Shown here: one piece after another, positions 32,326-42,945 of the stretch
Layout: each line of letters starts with the position of its first letter
Position numbering within the stretch: position 1 is the stretch's first letter
DNA from: Ascarosepion bandense
Taxonomy: Eukaryota > Mollusca > Cephalopoda > Sepiida > Sepiidae
Length of the DNA: 64,000 bases
Direction: 5' to 3'
Assembly (NCBI GenBank): GCA_037127315.1
Contig: JBBBDQ010001609.1
Coordinates: 489,001-553,000 of the forward strand
Notes under the pieces: generated by a model
What the model saw: only the letters and a program-made list of their open reading frames with translations
What the model was told of the DNA's origin: nothing
Databases searched by the model: none
Position numbers and translations under genes: made by a program

Positions 32326-32369
32326 TTAACTATCGAACATTTCCGAGGTAGAATCATAACTATTAATAA

Positions 32370-32750
32370 AAATTGGATTTTCTGTTATCAACGAAAACGA
32401 CAATGTTTAGCATTCACTGAAAAAGAAGAACCAATCTCCAAACAAGGACCACGTACGAAAAAGTATGTTGTATCTGTTTTGTGGGATATGAAGTGTGTTG
32501 TCTATCATGAAGTGCTACAACGAATGGAAATAATTAACTGTGACAAGTATTGTCATCAATAAAAAGCATTGCACAAGCATCTATAAGTTTCTCATCACTG
32601 CTTAATCGTAAAGGCTTGTTGCTCTTACACGATAATGCAAGAACACATATTGCCCGAGTCATTCAGAAAAAGATTATGACATTCCCCTTACTCTTTCCAC
32701 CTGACTACCGTCTTTTCAAATCATTGCTCTATTTTTTCAAGCGAAAATAG
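32370..32750 (+). pseudogene. mariner transposase relic
   Basis: Pieces in order: FTEKEEPISKQGPRTKKYVV, VSVLWDMKCVVYHEVLQRM (the block after the first catalytic aspartate in mariner), then LLLLHDNARTHIARVIQKK with the second aspartate (HDNAR) and FPPDYRLFKSL in place of the YSPDLAPSDYHLF block. One stop/frameshift lies near 32560. Terminal repeats are not found. Confidence 0.83.
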
Positions 32751-32794
32751 TGCATTAATTCTAAAGAGATTAAATCTGTATTTGTCTATATTTC

Positions 32795-33145
32795 TGAGAC
32801 GAGGCAGTATTTACAGTATTTATATTATTAGGACTATTGTCCTCATCTTTGTTGCTATTAGTACGACATTTCGGCCGTTGTACGCTTCGGCCTTCTTCAG
32901 GTGCTAGGAATTTCGAACCGAATCCTTTATTACTATCACTGAGGTATATCATCCTCATTCGGAAGTCATGAGTTATTGAGACTTTACGCAAGGAATGAGG
33001 ATGATATACCTCAGTGATAGTAATGACGAGTTCTCTTCGAAGTTCCTAGCACCTGAGGAAAGCCGGAGCGTACAACGGCTGAAATGTCGTACAAATGGCA
33101 ATAAAGATGAGGACAATAGTCCGAATAATGTAAATGCTGTAAATT
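32795..33145. mobile_element. head-to-head pair of PLE terminal regions with hammerhead-like motifs
   Basis: A minus-strand copy (32795-32961) and a plus-strand copy (32993-33145) form an inverted repeat with about 30 bp between the arms; CACTGAGGTATATCATCCTC at 32938 is mirrored at 33000-33020. Each arm carries CCTGAAGAAGGC or CCTGAGGAAAGCC, a GTACAACGGC stem and GAAATGTCGTAC, the PLE-type minimal hammerhead (the GAAACGTC form is seen at 46335-46342). No PLE coding sequence lies between them. Confidence 0.7.
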
Positions 33146-33280
33146 AAAACTGATATTGAACATTTATTTTTAACCCAGAGGCCACATTATGCTGCAGGCT
33201 GCGCCAATCTCCATTCCTCACATGCTGCAAATAGTAACCAACTGATTCTGCCCTAGTCCTCTCTCCTCAACCAAAACACC

Positions 33281-34402
33281 ATGAAAAAGAACAAGCAAAA
33301 TACCAAAATCAAACCAGCTATTCGGAAAACGCCCAAACCTCTCTGTGTCTCTTTCACTAACATACGCGGTATCCGCACTAACTTTTATAGCGTAGAAGCA
33401 TTCCTCCAAACTAACTCACCTGACATCTTAGCCCTATGTGAAACTAACCTGGACCCGTCTATCCCCTCCTCTGAGTTCTATGTTCCTGGTTACCTTCCCC
33501 TCCCCAGAAAGGACTCCAACGTCCATATGCATGGGCTTGGTGTATATGTCAGTGAACACCTCCCCCTAGCTAGAGTAACATCTCTCGAATCCCTGGACCA
33601 GTCGTTCATGTGCTTTCGTCTCTCACTTCTAAGCTCTGTTAGCTATCTCTTCTTTCTCTACCACTCCCCCTCCTCCACTGACTGTTTGGTGCTTGACAGC
33701 ATCTCTGACAATATCGACAAGGCCATCTCTTCGCACCCATCTGCCCATATTTTCGTGTTTGGCGACTTTAACGCCCACCACAATAAGTGGCTGGAAAACT
33801 CTGTAACCGACCCTGCTGGTGTCCACACCTTTAATTTTTCGATCTCCCAATCCCTTACGAAAGTGGTGGACTTCCCCACACGTTTTTCCAATAACCCTAA
33901 CGGAATGGACTTGCTACTAGACCTCTGCTTCACTTTCACCCCAAATTCTTGCTTCACCAGACAGCTCTGCCCTCCCGGAAATTCTGACCACGCCGTAGTT
34001 TCTGTCAACATCTCGTTCCACTCCACCCCTACCCAAGAAACCCAGACCAACAGAATATCCTACTGCTATCAAAGAGCAGACTGGGATTTATTCCGTGACT
34101 TCCTCTGCGACGTCCCTTGGAACAATGTTTTTAGTCTTCCCATCGAAAATGTGCATCAGAGGTCTCCTCCTGGGTTAAGGTTGGCATCGATGCATTCATC
34201 CCTGCCAGGAAATTTCTGCTTAAATCCTATTCGTCTCCCTGGTTCACGCCCGCTTGCTCGGCCGCCATTGCCCACCAGAATCACTTCTTCCGACTTTATC
34301 GTAGCCACGTGTCGGACCAAAACAGGCGCCTTTTCGCCTCAGCTCGTAATAAGTGTAAAAAGACACTTAACGAAGCTAAGATGCTGTTTGCTGCCAGGAT
34401 GA
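33281..34402 (+). pseudogene. LINE-A endonuclease domain (373 codons)
   Basis: Starts MKKNKQNTK with a basic N-terminus. An APE-type endonuclease follows: FTNIRGIRTNF (residues about 25-35), ILALCETNLDPS (about 50), VFGDFNAHHNKWL (G161 onward) and the catalytic S-D-H at residues 235-237. From about residue 290 (position 34150) the frame goes out of register: the reading frame of the downstream RT open frame already encodes plausible LINE sequence from there (CASEVSSWVKVGIDAFIPAR). This indicates a one-base deletion, so the last 80 codons here are not native. Confidence 0.88.
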
Positions 34403-35805
34403 AGCAGCGCATAGTATCCTCTAAGTTCGGAGCCAAAGACTTCTGGCGCATCTGCAAACGCGTGCTTAGCAAGAGTAAGTCATCAATACCCTCACTAATA
34501 AACGAGTTTGAGGTCCTCACCTCCTCAGAGGACAAGGCTGAATGCTTTGCCCATAGATTCTCGACCAATTCGACCCTGGATTCGTCTGGAATCCATACAC
34601 CCGATTTCTCATCTAGAATTGAGGCCCAATTGAATGACGTTCACATCACGCCCTCGCTGATTTCTAGCATAATCTCAAAACTGGACCCTCACAAAGCGAG
34701 TGGTGGGGATGGAATCCCAGTCATAGTTTTGAAGAATTGTGCCCCTGAACTCTCCTCTATCCTTTCTAAGCTCTACAACCTCTGCCTATCTTCCTCCTGC
34801 TTTCCTGCCTGTTGGAAGTCTTCTTCTGTGGTTCCAATATTCAAGAACACTGGTGAACCATCGGACCCCGCAAATTACCGCCCCATCAGCCTTCTTCCTA
34901 TCTTCGGCAAAGTGTTCGAAGCCATTATCAATGCCGAGGTCGTTCAACATTTCACAGCCCAAGGGCTCCTCTCGGACAAACAGTATGGCTTCCGCTTCAC
35001 CAGGTCTACTGCTGACATGCTAACGACCATCACCGAGTATATATACCAGGCTCTCGACAAGAATGGTGAAGCCCGAACCGTCGCCTTGGATATCTCTAAA
35101 GCACTCGACAGGGTATGGTATGCCGGCCTACTGCGGAAACTGCGAAGCTATGGCATAACTGGACTTTTGTTGGACTTAATCCGGTCATTCCTCTCTAACC
35201 GCACACTGAAGGTGGTATTAAACGGACATGCCTCCCAGAACTACCCTACAAACGCGGGTGAACCCCAAGACTCTATCCTACGTCCTACGCTCTTTCTAAT
35301 CTATATCAATGATCTCCCCGATACCATAAGATCACAAGTAGGCATGTACACCGATGATACCACAGTTTACTCTCGCCTCAATCAAAAATCTGGTGTAGGT
35401 GACAAGGCGACCCTCGCTGCCGAGCTTGAGAAGGACCTCCAATCCGTGGTGGATTGGGGTAAGAAATGGCTCGTTAAATTCAATTCTTCCAAAACGAAGC
35501 TGCTGTCAATTAACCACCGCAGACAATCGCACCTCCCTCCCATTAGCATGGAACAGGCTTGCCTCCCAGAGAGTAAATCACTACGCCTGCTTGGCCTGAC
35601 GCTCTCAGCGGACCTCAAGTGGAATGACTACGTCGAATCCATTGCTAAATCCGCTGCTATGAAAGTCGGCTCTCTGTGCAGGGCCCGGAAATTCTTTCCG
35701 CCTGAATCTATCCTGCAATTATATAAATCCACCATCCGCCCGTGTATTGCGTACTACCTGCCACATCTGGTCGGGTGCCCCTTCTATTCTCCTCGGGGTT
35801 CTTGA
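34309..35805 (+). pseudogene. LINE-A reverse transcriptase domain (498 codons)
   Basis: The frame is open from upstream of the annotated Met (from about 34150). RT blocks are clear: DGIPVIVLKNCAPELS, NYRPISLLPIFGKVFEAI, GFRFTRSTADML, VALDISKALDRVW (block A, D261) and the catalytic loop MYTDDTTVYSRL. Two key sites are changed: the usual GVPQGS reads GEPQDS (from residue 317) and YADD reads YTDD (residues 347-350). The frame ends after CIAYYLPHLVGCPF by another frameshift near 35780; LDKIQRRICNVIDTDLAD continues in a different frame. Confidence 0.92.
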
Positions 35806-36166
35806 CAAAATACAGCGAAGAATCTGTAATGTGATTGATACCGACTTGGCTGACCGCCTGCAGTATCTCTCCGGCGTGACGTGACTTCCCTGTGCCTCTT
35901 CTATAAATACTTTCATGGCTTTTGCTCTGACGAACTTAAATCACTGGTGCCCCCCAGATGTGAATTTTGCACGAGATACTAGATTGGCATCTAGGTCCCA
36001 CCCTTTTACAGTGAAACCGATGAAATGTAACCGCAATTTCTACTCCAACAGCTTTTTTCCTCGCACTTCCCGCCTCTGGAATTCCCTACTGCATGCTTGC
36101 TTCCCCGATGGCTACAACCTCCAGGAGTTTAAATGTAAGGTCAATAGACACCTCCTAACACACTAA
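35805..36166 (+). pseudogene. LINE-A C-terminal domain
   Basis: Two further frames carry LDKIQRRICNVIDTDL (35806-35860) and TRLASRSHPFTVKPMKC to SRLWNSLLHACFPDGYNLQE (35975-36130), ending RHLLTH and a stop at 36166. This is the part most often retained in the truncated copies elsewhere. Confidence 0.88.
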
Positions 36167-36330
36167 CTCACACCCACTCTCTCCAACTCTCTCCCTATGT
36201 ACATCCTAAGTCGTCTATCACCCTCCTTCTGACATTTCCTATACCCAATCTCTCTATGTAATCCCCTGTGCTATAGTGGCAGTGGAATGCCTTGCTTGGG
36301 GTGACACGATTAAAAAAAAAGCAAAAAAAA

Positions 36331-36788
36331 AACTAGAACATGAAGAATTTTACGCTCGAAACGCAACAATTTGCCAAATCGATAGGAGTACGCAATCTAT
36401 AACGAGAGGAAATATCTTGATTAACTATTAATTAGAATCAGAGACACTTTTTTTAATCTTCAAATACGACAGGACCTTCTTTCCAAACTAATACAAATTT
36501 GAATTGGTTTTCTATCATACATGTATTTTGATTTTCACCGAATACCATGCTACTCTGAATACATTACAGGCTGATCTTTATAAATATGTTGAGTGGATTC
36601 TAAGCCAGAGGAAATGCACGGATTTTGAATGCTGATTTTTAAGGCAATTAAGGTAACAGTTCAAGTAATCTGAATTTTACTATACAGGTAGGGACAGAAA
36701 TACCCCCCACATATACCTTCCAGAAATACCTTATATAGCTTTTCAATATTTGATGACACAAAAATGAAGGTTCAAATATATATATACG
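36331..36788. other. no recognised feature
   Basis: Plain AT-rich sequence. Confidence 0.45.
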
Positions 36789-37070
36789 CTCTCATATATA
36801 TATATTTTCGCTCTCACACCCTGATTGAGCACCCTGGAAGAATGGTAGACTTTGAAAAAAAGCTATGCATCGCTCATTCAGTAATGAATTAGAGCACCTA
36901 GCTATTGGCGTATAATACATCACACTCTACCGAGCGCCCATAGATCAGCGGTAGAATCGCCGACTGACGTCAATGCGTTCGGGTTTCAATCCTGCGTAAA
37001 AGCAGTCGGATGTTTAGCCGTAGTGATGAGCTGTGATACAGCGGCACAGATCTGCCTGCGGATGACTATA
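36789..37070 (+). mobile_element. hammerhead-SINE copy, complete length, dead ribozyme
   Basis: Body (CCCTGATTGAGCACCCTGGA onward), leader, tRNA-like head (GCCCATAGATCAGCGGTAGA; box B GGTTTCAATCCTG) and ribozyme region at 37010-37068. The hammerhead core is GTGATGA instead of CTGATGA and GGCA instead of GAAA, so it should not cleave. (TA)n tracts border both ends. Confidence 0.85.
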
Positions 37071-37082
37071 TATATATATGTA

Positions 37083-37106
37083 ATGAGAGAGAACCTATAG
37101 AATCAT

Positions 37107-37142
<36 letters not shown>

Positions 37143-37165
37143 GACTCTATAGGTTCTCTCTCGCT
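37083..37165. repeat. inverted repeat around (TA)n
   Basis: GAGAGAGAACCTATAGAATC on the left pairs with GACTCTATAGGTTCTCTCTC on the right (about 27-bp arms with one mismatch) across a TA-rich spacer. Confidence 0.88.
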
Positions 37166-38119
37166 ATACATTTATATAGATTATTTTTTAGTCGCCTTTT
37201 GTATAACTTACAAGCCATATCGTTATCTGTTATTGTTTATGTATGAATCTATATTTCATTTGGAAACTTGACTTTTTTGTTCTTGTGGGCCAACGCATTA
37301 GTCGTTGCTTCGTAACATCTGAAGCACTTTTTAGAGGAAAATATATCTAGTTATATTTATAGTATATACTTCCTTGGTACTCGTGTGAATCACTTCAATT
37401 TACCCTCGGCAGGAGGATTACTTGATACGCATGCATATTAAGGTAAACGTGAATAATCTATAAAACAAAGTCTGTATTTTAAAAAATTGAAGGTAAAAAT
37501 ATAAAAAAAGGATTAATGGCGAATAGAAAAATTCGAATGACTTTTTGTTGGGACTATCGTGTTTGTTATTATATAAGACTATTCTTTATTTCCAAAAAAT
37601 GACTAACAAATATCTCCCAGGTTTTACGTATGAAATACGGGTATCTGGTAGGTTAATGTTAACCCAGACACTGGTTATGACCAGTACTTGTATTTAGTCT
37701 GTCTCTATAATACAGCAATTTGAACTTGAAATACAATGTTTTAATTGTCATCAAATGAGTTAATTAAAAGTAGGATGGAATGACAAAGTCAATTATCTCC
37801 CCTTCCCATGTTTTAGGTCCATTATAACACGATAATTAAATTCTATTACGAATATAATTTTCTTGGTCTATACCACTAAGTTTTTTTTTTTACGTTTTTA
37901 CACATTCCATTACAATCGGATGCGTAGGTCGAATACTAAGCCCAGTTTTGATTAGTTTATGTATAAATTGATAAATTTCTCTGTCATCAATTTCATTTTT
38001 TTATCATATCATTAATTGCACACATTTCATAAAAATTAGTATCGTTTACAATGCCAAATGCGTTATTAAAGAGAATTGTGTCCTTGTCTCTTCAGAGTAT
38101 GATCATGACTCACCACAAC
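37166..38119. other. no recognised feature
   Basis: AT-rich, without recognisable content. Confidence 0.45.
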
Positions 38120-38548
38120 ATCCTATTTGTCCCCTTACTATTCTTCTCAGTCACTGTTTGCTATTTATTTACGCAACCTCATTAGTTTAGTCTTTGTTTC
38201 TATCCCTCTTAGTTTCAATATGTCCTGTGAGTGTCAAATTCTCCAAGCTCTCTTTCCGCATTATGGATCCCAAAAATTTCAACTGTTTCTTTTTTATTCT
38301 CAGTATAAATCTTTTTTTTTTCTTAAAACCTCAGCTTTGCTCAAAATCTTTGCCCATCATACTCTCTTGTGTCCATCTATAAAACCACATTTCTATTGCC
38401 CCTAGTTAGTTTTTCATCTGTGAGGAAATTGTCCAGCATTCACTGTCATATAGGAAGATTAATATTACATATTATTTCAACACATTAATATTTTTTTATA
38501 ACCAAATTTTCCTGTTTCTTAATATTTTGCTTAGATTTGGGAAGACAT
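38120..38548 (-). pseudogene. LINE-B C-terminal relic, part of a nested stack
   Basis: The minus strand has remnants such as AIEMWFYRWTQESMMGKDFE and KKLKFLGSIMRKES-like sequence, in order with the other LINE-B copies. It is interrupted at about 38549 by a SINE1 and resumes at 38774. Confidence 0.65.
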
Positions 38549-38555
38549 ATTTCCC

Positions 38556-38768
38556 CACCTGGGAAAGGTATTAATTCGTTTCTTCCTTCCAGTTATGTGT
38601 TAAATAATAGGACAGATTGTGTTCTATAGCCTTGACTGGCAACCAGTCTACCGCAGAAAGCAATGGCAACCTACTGCTGGAAAATCTTCTGCCCAGTCAG
38701 TCAGTCATGTCTCCTTCGAGACATGATCGCCCAAAGCGTGTATCACGTGTGGCACTTAACTGACTGAT
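38556..38768 (+). mobile_element. SINE1, 5' truncated, inserted in LINE-B
   Basis: Begins in the body at CACCTGGGAAAGGTATTAAT and runs to GGCACTTAACTGACTG. The 7-bp ATTTCCC occurs at 38549-38555 and 38767-38773, consistent with a target-site duplication in LINE-B. The tRNA-like head is absent. Confidence 0.82.
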
Positions 38769-38773
38769 TTCCC

Positions 38774-38924
38774 AATTCCAGTATGACTTCGGATTTTTAT
38801 GTCACATCCTAATCCATCTGTTAAAACAATTCTCAAATATTTAATTTTCTGCATTTTCTTTATTTTGACATCTGAAATTTTCAGCTCGCATTTTGAGCTG
38901 TTCCTACTAACAAAGGATATTTTT
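38774..38924 (-). pseudogene. LINE-B continuation after the SINE1
   Basis: Minus-strand remnant of the region just after the RT catalytic block (CELKISDVKIKKMQKIKYLR-like reading). It is broken again at about 38925 by a plus-strand LINE-A. Confidence 0.6.
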
Positions 38925-39590
38925 TCCGCCTGAATTCATCCTGCACATATACAAATCTACCATCCGTCCGTGCATAGAATGCTGCTGTCATATATGGTCA
39001 GGCGCCCCCGCTGTTCATCTCATTGTTTTTAACAAGCCCCAAAGGAGAATCAGTAATATGATAGGTATCGACTTGGCGGCTCGACTCCAGCCTCATTTCT
39101 CACTGGTGGGATGTAGTTTCCCTCTGTCTCTTCTACAAATATCTTCATGGCTTCTGCTCCGGCGAACTTAGCTCACTGATACCCACTCCTCAAGAATTTA
39201 CTCACTCATTTACAGTTAAATCAACCAAACGCAGTCGACAATTCTATTCTAACAGCTTCTTTTCTCGCATTTCACGCCTATGGAACTCTCTTCCATATCC
39301 TTGCTTTTCTGAAACTCCAGGAATTTAAATGCAATGTCAATACCTATCTCTTAACCACTTGACTCTAGTTCTTTCTACATCACCCTATATATCTCTTCCT
39401 TTCTCTCTACCTTTGCAACTGTCATCACAACTGTATTCCCATCCTTCTCTTGCTCCTTTCTCTGGCACCCCTTGTAACGGGTTCGTCTTTTTTTTTATTC
39501 TCCTCCTATCCAATATTTTACTCTTATGTAGCCCCCTGTGCTTCAGTGGTGTTACCGCCTTGCATGGGGTGAAACGATTAAAAAAAACAT
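38925..39590 (+). pseudogene. LINE-A 3' fragment inserted in LINE-B
   Basis: FPPEFILHIYKSTIRPCIEC-like start, then the LINE-A C-terminal motifs in broken frames and the 3' UTR ending GGGGTGAAACGATTAAAAAA. LINE-B sequence resumes on the other side at 39590, so this copy is younger than the LINE-B it splits. Confidence 0.85.
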
Positions 39591-39840
39591 TAATGGTTAG
39601 TCCTTTCTTCCGGCTTTATTTTACTAAAATTTCTAGAAGTTTCTGCTTTTTCCTTCAGTGTCTGTCCTCAACACAGTATCATTCGCGTGTCTCATTCTGT
39701 GAAGATTGTGTCTACTTACAATAAATTCTCGTATAACTTTCAGTTCTCTTGGGCTCACCTCGTTGTAAAAGTGAAATAAATCCAGTAAAACGACTCACAC
39801 TTGTCTTACGCTACTTTCTGTTTGTATGCACTTGCTTAGT
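39591..39840 (-). pseudogene. LINE-B continuation after the LINE-A
   Basis: The minus strand reads AGRKD*PLM, that is the ESEKKGLTIN region in another frame, followed by pieces of the RT domain. It stops where a second, minus-strand LINE-A begins. Confidence 0.5.
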
Positions 39841-39847
39841 TCATTTC

Positions 39848-40620
39848 TTTTTTTTTTAACCATTTCACCCCAAGCAAGGTATTCTACTGCCACTGTTGCG
39901 CAGAGGATTAAATAGGAGAAAGTGATGAGAAAGAGACGTTAGTTATAGAAAATGTAAGGAGGAGGGTAATAGACGGATGAGAATACCGAGAATGGGGGTG
40001 GAGTAGACGGAAAAAAAGAGTTTGAGAAAATGGATGCGAGTTAGTGAGATAGGAAATGTCTATTGATCTTACATTTAAATTCCTGGAAGATTGTAGCTGT
40101 CGGGGAAGCAAGTATATGGAAGGGAATTTCACAGGCGGGAAGTGCGTAAAAAGAAGCTTTTTGAGTAGAAGTTGTGGCTACATTTTATCGCTTTCACTGT
40201 AAAAGGGTAGGACCTAATTGCTAATCTAGTAGCTCGTGTAAATTCATACCTAGGGGGCACCAATGAGCTAAGTTAATTGGAGCATAAGTCGTGAAAGTAT
40301 TTAAAGAAGAGGCACAGGGAAGCCACGTCACGCTGGTGAGATAGCGACTGCAGCCGAGCTGCCAAGTCCGTATCGATCACATTACAGATTCTCCGTTGGA
40401 TTTTGTCAAGAACCCCAAGGTGAATAGCAGGGGGCACCCGACCAGATGTGGCAGCAGTATTCAACACACGGGCAGATGGTAGATTTATATATGTGCAGGA
40501 CTCAGACGGGAAAAACTTTCTGGCTCTGCACAGTGAACCGACCTTTTAAGCAATGGATTCTACATAGTCATTCCACTTGAGGTCCGCTGAGAGTGTGAGG
40601 CCAAGGAGGCGTAGTGTTTT
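39848..40620 (-). pseudogene. LINE-A 3' fragment
   Basis: Minus strand from LRLLGLTLSA-like sequence (about 40610) through CHIWSGAPCYSPWGS-like, LDKIQRRICNVIDTDLAARL, LCLFFKYFHDLCSN and FPSIYLLPRQLQ to the 3' UTR (CACCCCAAGCAAGGTATTCT complement at 39865). Confidence 0.87.
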
Positions 40621-40778
40621 ATTTGATTTATGTTTTGGTGTAATTTTTCACTAATTTTTAATTGAATTGCTAAATTTGTGTTTATTTAAATGTATTATAC
40701 TTTGCTTAATCTTTCCGTAAATGTTGTCATCATTCTGGAAAGATTCTATTCTTTTTTTCAATTTCTAGGAGATTAACA

Positions 40779-40853
40779 GATGGTGTTATAGCTATCTTAC
40801 TGTTCTTTAATCGATCTTCAGTATATATATATATATATATATATCAATCTTCA

Positions 40854-40904
<51 letters not shown>

Positions 40905-40989
40905 TGGTGTTATAGCTATCTTACTGTTCTTTAATCGATCTTCAGTATATATATATATATATATATATATCAATCTTCAGTATATATAT

Positions 40990-41022
<33 letters not shown>

Positions 41023-41025
41023 CTT
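40779..41025. repeat. tandem duplication with four (TA)n tracts
   Basis: The block GATGGTGTTATAGCTATCTT ... AATCGATCTTCAGTATA occurs at about 40780 and again at about 40904, each followed by (TA)n, CAATCTTCAGTATA and another (TA)n. It is a duplicated unit of about 124 bp. Confidence 0.9.
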
Positions 41026-42260
41026 GTTTTTATTTTACCTCATGTAAGGCAATAAAACCACTAAGATAAAAGTGGTTATTGAGTGTGGGAAAATATGAAT
41101 AATATATAGCATTATTAAATATAGCATTATTAAATATAGCATTATTAAATATAGCATTATTAAATATAGCATTATTAAATATAGCATCATTAAATATAGC
41201 ATTATTAAATATAGCATCATTAAATATAACATTATTAAATATAGCATTATTAAATATAGCACCATTAAATATAGCATTATTAAATATAGCATTATTAAAT
41301 ATAGCATTATTAAATATAGCATTATTAAATATAGCATCATTAAATATAGCATCATTAAATATAGCATTATTAAATATAGCATTATTAAATATAGCATCAT
41401 TAAATATAGCATTATTAAATATAGCATCATTAAATATAGCATTATTAAATATAGCATTATTAAATATAGCATTATTAAATATAGCATTATTAAATATAGC
41501 ATTATTAAATATAGCATCATTAAATATAGCATCATTAAATATAGCATTATTAAATATAGCATCATTAAATATAGCATCATTAAATATAGCATTATTAAAT
41601 ATAGCATTATTAAATATAGCATTATTAAATATAGCATTATTAAAGTATAAGAACAATAAAAGAACAGAAATTACGAAGACAGAAGATAATGATTAATATC
41701 TCATTTAAATTTTTGAACATCAAAGTTGACTGGAAAGTTGGAAGAGAGTTCCACTAGCGAAAAGTGCAATAAGAGAAACTGTTTGCATAGAATTAACAGT
41801 TCCATCTAGGCATTTCATTTGAAAAATAATGAGACCTTGTCGCCAATTTAGCACTGCACTTAAAGTCATAAATTCTAGGTACCAAAGAATAAAGCTGATC
41901 AGAAGAATTATTATGAAAGTATTTATAAAAAAAGGTAAAGGGAAAGCTACGTTAGAAAGTGGCTGAAACCGAGATGCCAAGTTAGTGCCAATAACACTGC
42001 AGATTCTTTCTTTTTTTATTTTATCTAAATAAATAGCAGAAAAACCAGGCCAGATAAGACAACAGTATTCAATACATGAACGAATAGTAGATTTATGAAT
42101 GTGTAAGAGAGATTCTGGGGAGAAAAGTTGTCTCGTACGACGAAGAGAACCAACTTTCCTATCAGCAGAGCTAGTAATAGATTCAGTAAAATCTTTTCAC
42201 TTCGCCAGCAGAAAACGACCTGAGAAAAGTTTTTTGTTTCGTTTTTTTTTAAACGGGGAG
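41026..42260 (-). pseudogene. LINE-A' (diverged relative of LINE-A) 3' half
   Basis: The minus strand carries divergent versions of the LINE-A C-terminus (QKIKKERICSVIGTNLASRF-like, ASRFQPLSNVAFPLPFFINT, ASGTLFQLSSQL) at 42170-41720. Its 3' UTR-like end TGAGGTAAAATAAAAAC lies at about 41040-41026, and between them is the minisatellite at 41108-41645. A short homologous 3' UTR piece lies at 47290-47350 without the expansion. Confidence 0.7.
41108..41645. repeat. 15-bp minisatellite, about 36 units
   Basis: Unit AGCATTATTAAATAT with a common variant AGCATCATTAAATAT and rare AACATT and AGCACC forms. Because 15 is a multiple of three and the unit lacks stop codons in two minus-strand frames, it creates two long spurious open frames of 200 or more codons. 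It lies inside the 3' UTR of LINE-A'. Confidence 0.97.
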
Positions 42261-42354
42261 TATAAAGTCTCTAGTGCGAATTCCTTTTCAAAACATGTTT
42301 AGGTTTAGGCCATGGTTCTTGAGTATAGTGGTTAATATGTTTCCTCCTTTTTTT

Positions 42355-42945
42355 TAAATCGTTTCACCCCAAGCAAGGCATTTTACTGCCACTGTTGCGC
42401 AAGGGGTTACATAGGGGAAAGTGATTAGTAAGAGAAAGAGGGGTTAGTTATAGGAAATGTCAGGATGAGAATACCGGTGTAATGGGGGTGGAGAAAAGAG
42501 TTTGAGAGAATGGATGCAAGTTAGTGAAATAGGAGATGTCTGTTGACCTTACATTTAAATTCCTGGAAGATTGTAGCTGTCGGAGTAGCAAGTATATGGA
42601 AGGGGATTCTACAGGGGGGAAGTGCGAGAAAAGAAGCTGTAAAAGTAGAAATTGCGGTTACATTTTATCGGTTTCACTGTAAAAGGGTGGGACCTAGTTG
42701 CTAGTCTAGTAGCTCGTGTAAATTCATACCTAGGGGACACCAGTGAGCTAAGTTACTTGGAGCAGAAGCTGTGTAAATATTTGTAGAAGAGGCACAGGGA
42801 AGCCACGTCACGCCGGTGAGACAGCAACTGCAGCCGAGCTGCTAAGTCGGTATCGATCACATTACAGATTCTCCGTTGGATTTTGTCAAGAACCCGGAGG
42901 TCAATACCAGGGACACCCGACCAAATGTAGCAGCAATATTTATTA
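42355..42945 (-). pseudogene. LINE-A 3' fragment
   Basis: Minus-strand copy with the 3' end complement CACCCCAAGCAAGGCATTTT at 42364, SRLxNPLPYTCYSDSYNLPG-like coding sequence (about 42600) and DKIQRRICNVIDTDLAA (about 42890-42840). Truncated at about 42945. Confidence 0.85.

Larger units (their letters stand above)
33150..36330 (+). mobile_element. LINE-A, near full-length non-LTR retrotransposon
   Basis: About 3.2 kb: a short 5' segment, an endonuclease-reverse transcriptase frame in two overlapping pieces, a C-terminal domain in a third frame, and a 3' UTR ending CACGATTAAAAAAAAAGC. No ORF1 (gag-like) is seen upstream, so it is 5' truncated or belongs to a family without one. The domain order (APE-like endonuclease, RT, C-terminal WNSLP motif) fits the CR1/Jockey group; the exact clade is not determined. 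At least a dozen fragments of the same family occur in this window. Confidence 0.9.

Noticed and set aside
33281..35805. Possible host gene encoded by the two longest open frames
   Set aside because: Endonuclease and reverse transcriptase motifs identify a LINE; frameshifts and an A-tail are present.
41030..41656. Two overlapping open frames of 200 and 208 codons on the minus strand
   Set aside because: They are produced by a 15-bp tandem repeat without stop codons; low-complexity five-residue repeats, no start context and no homology.
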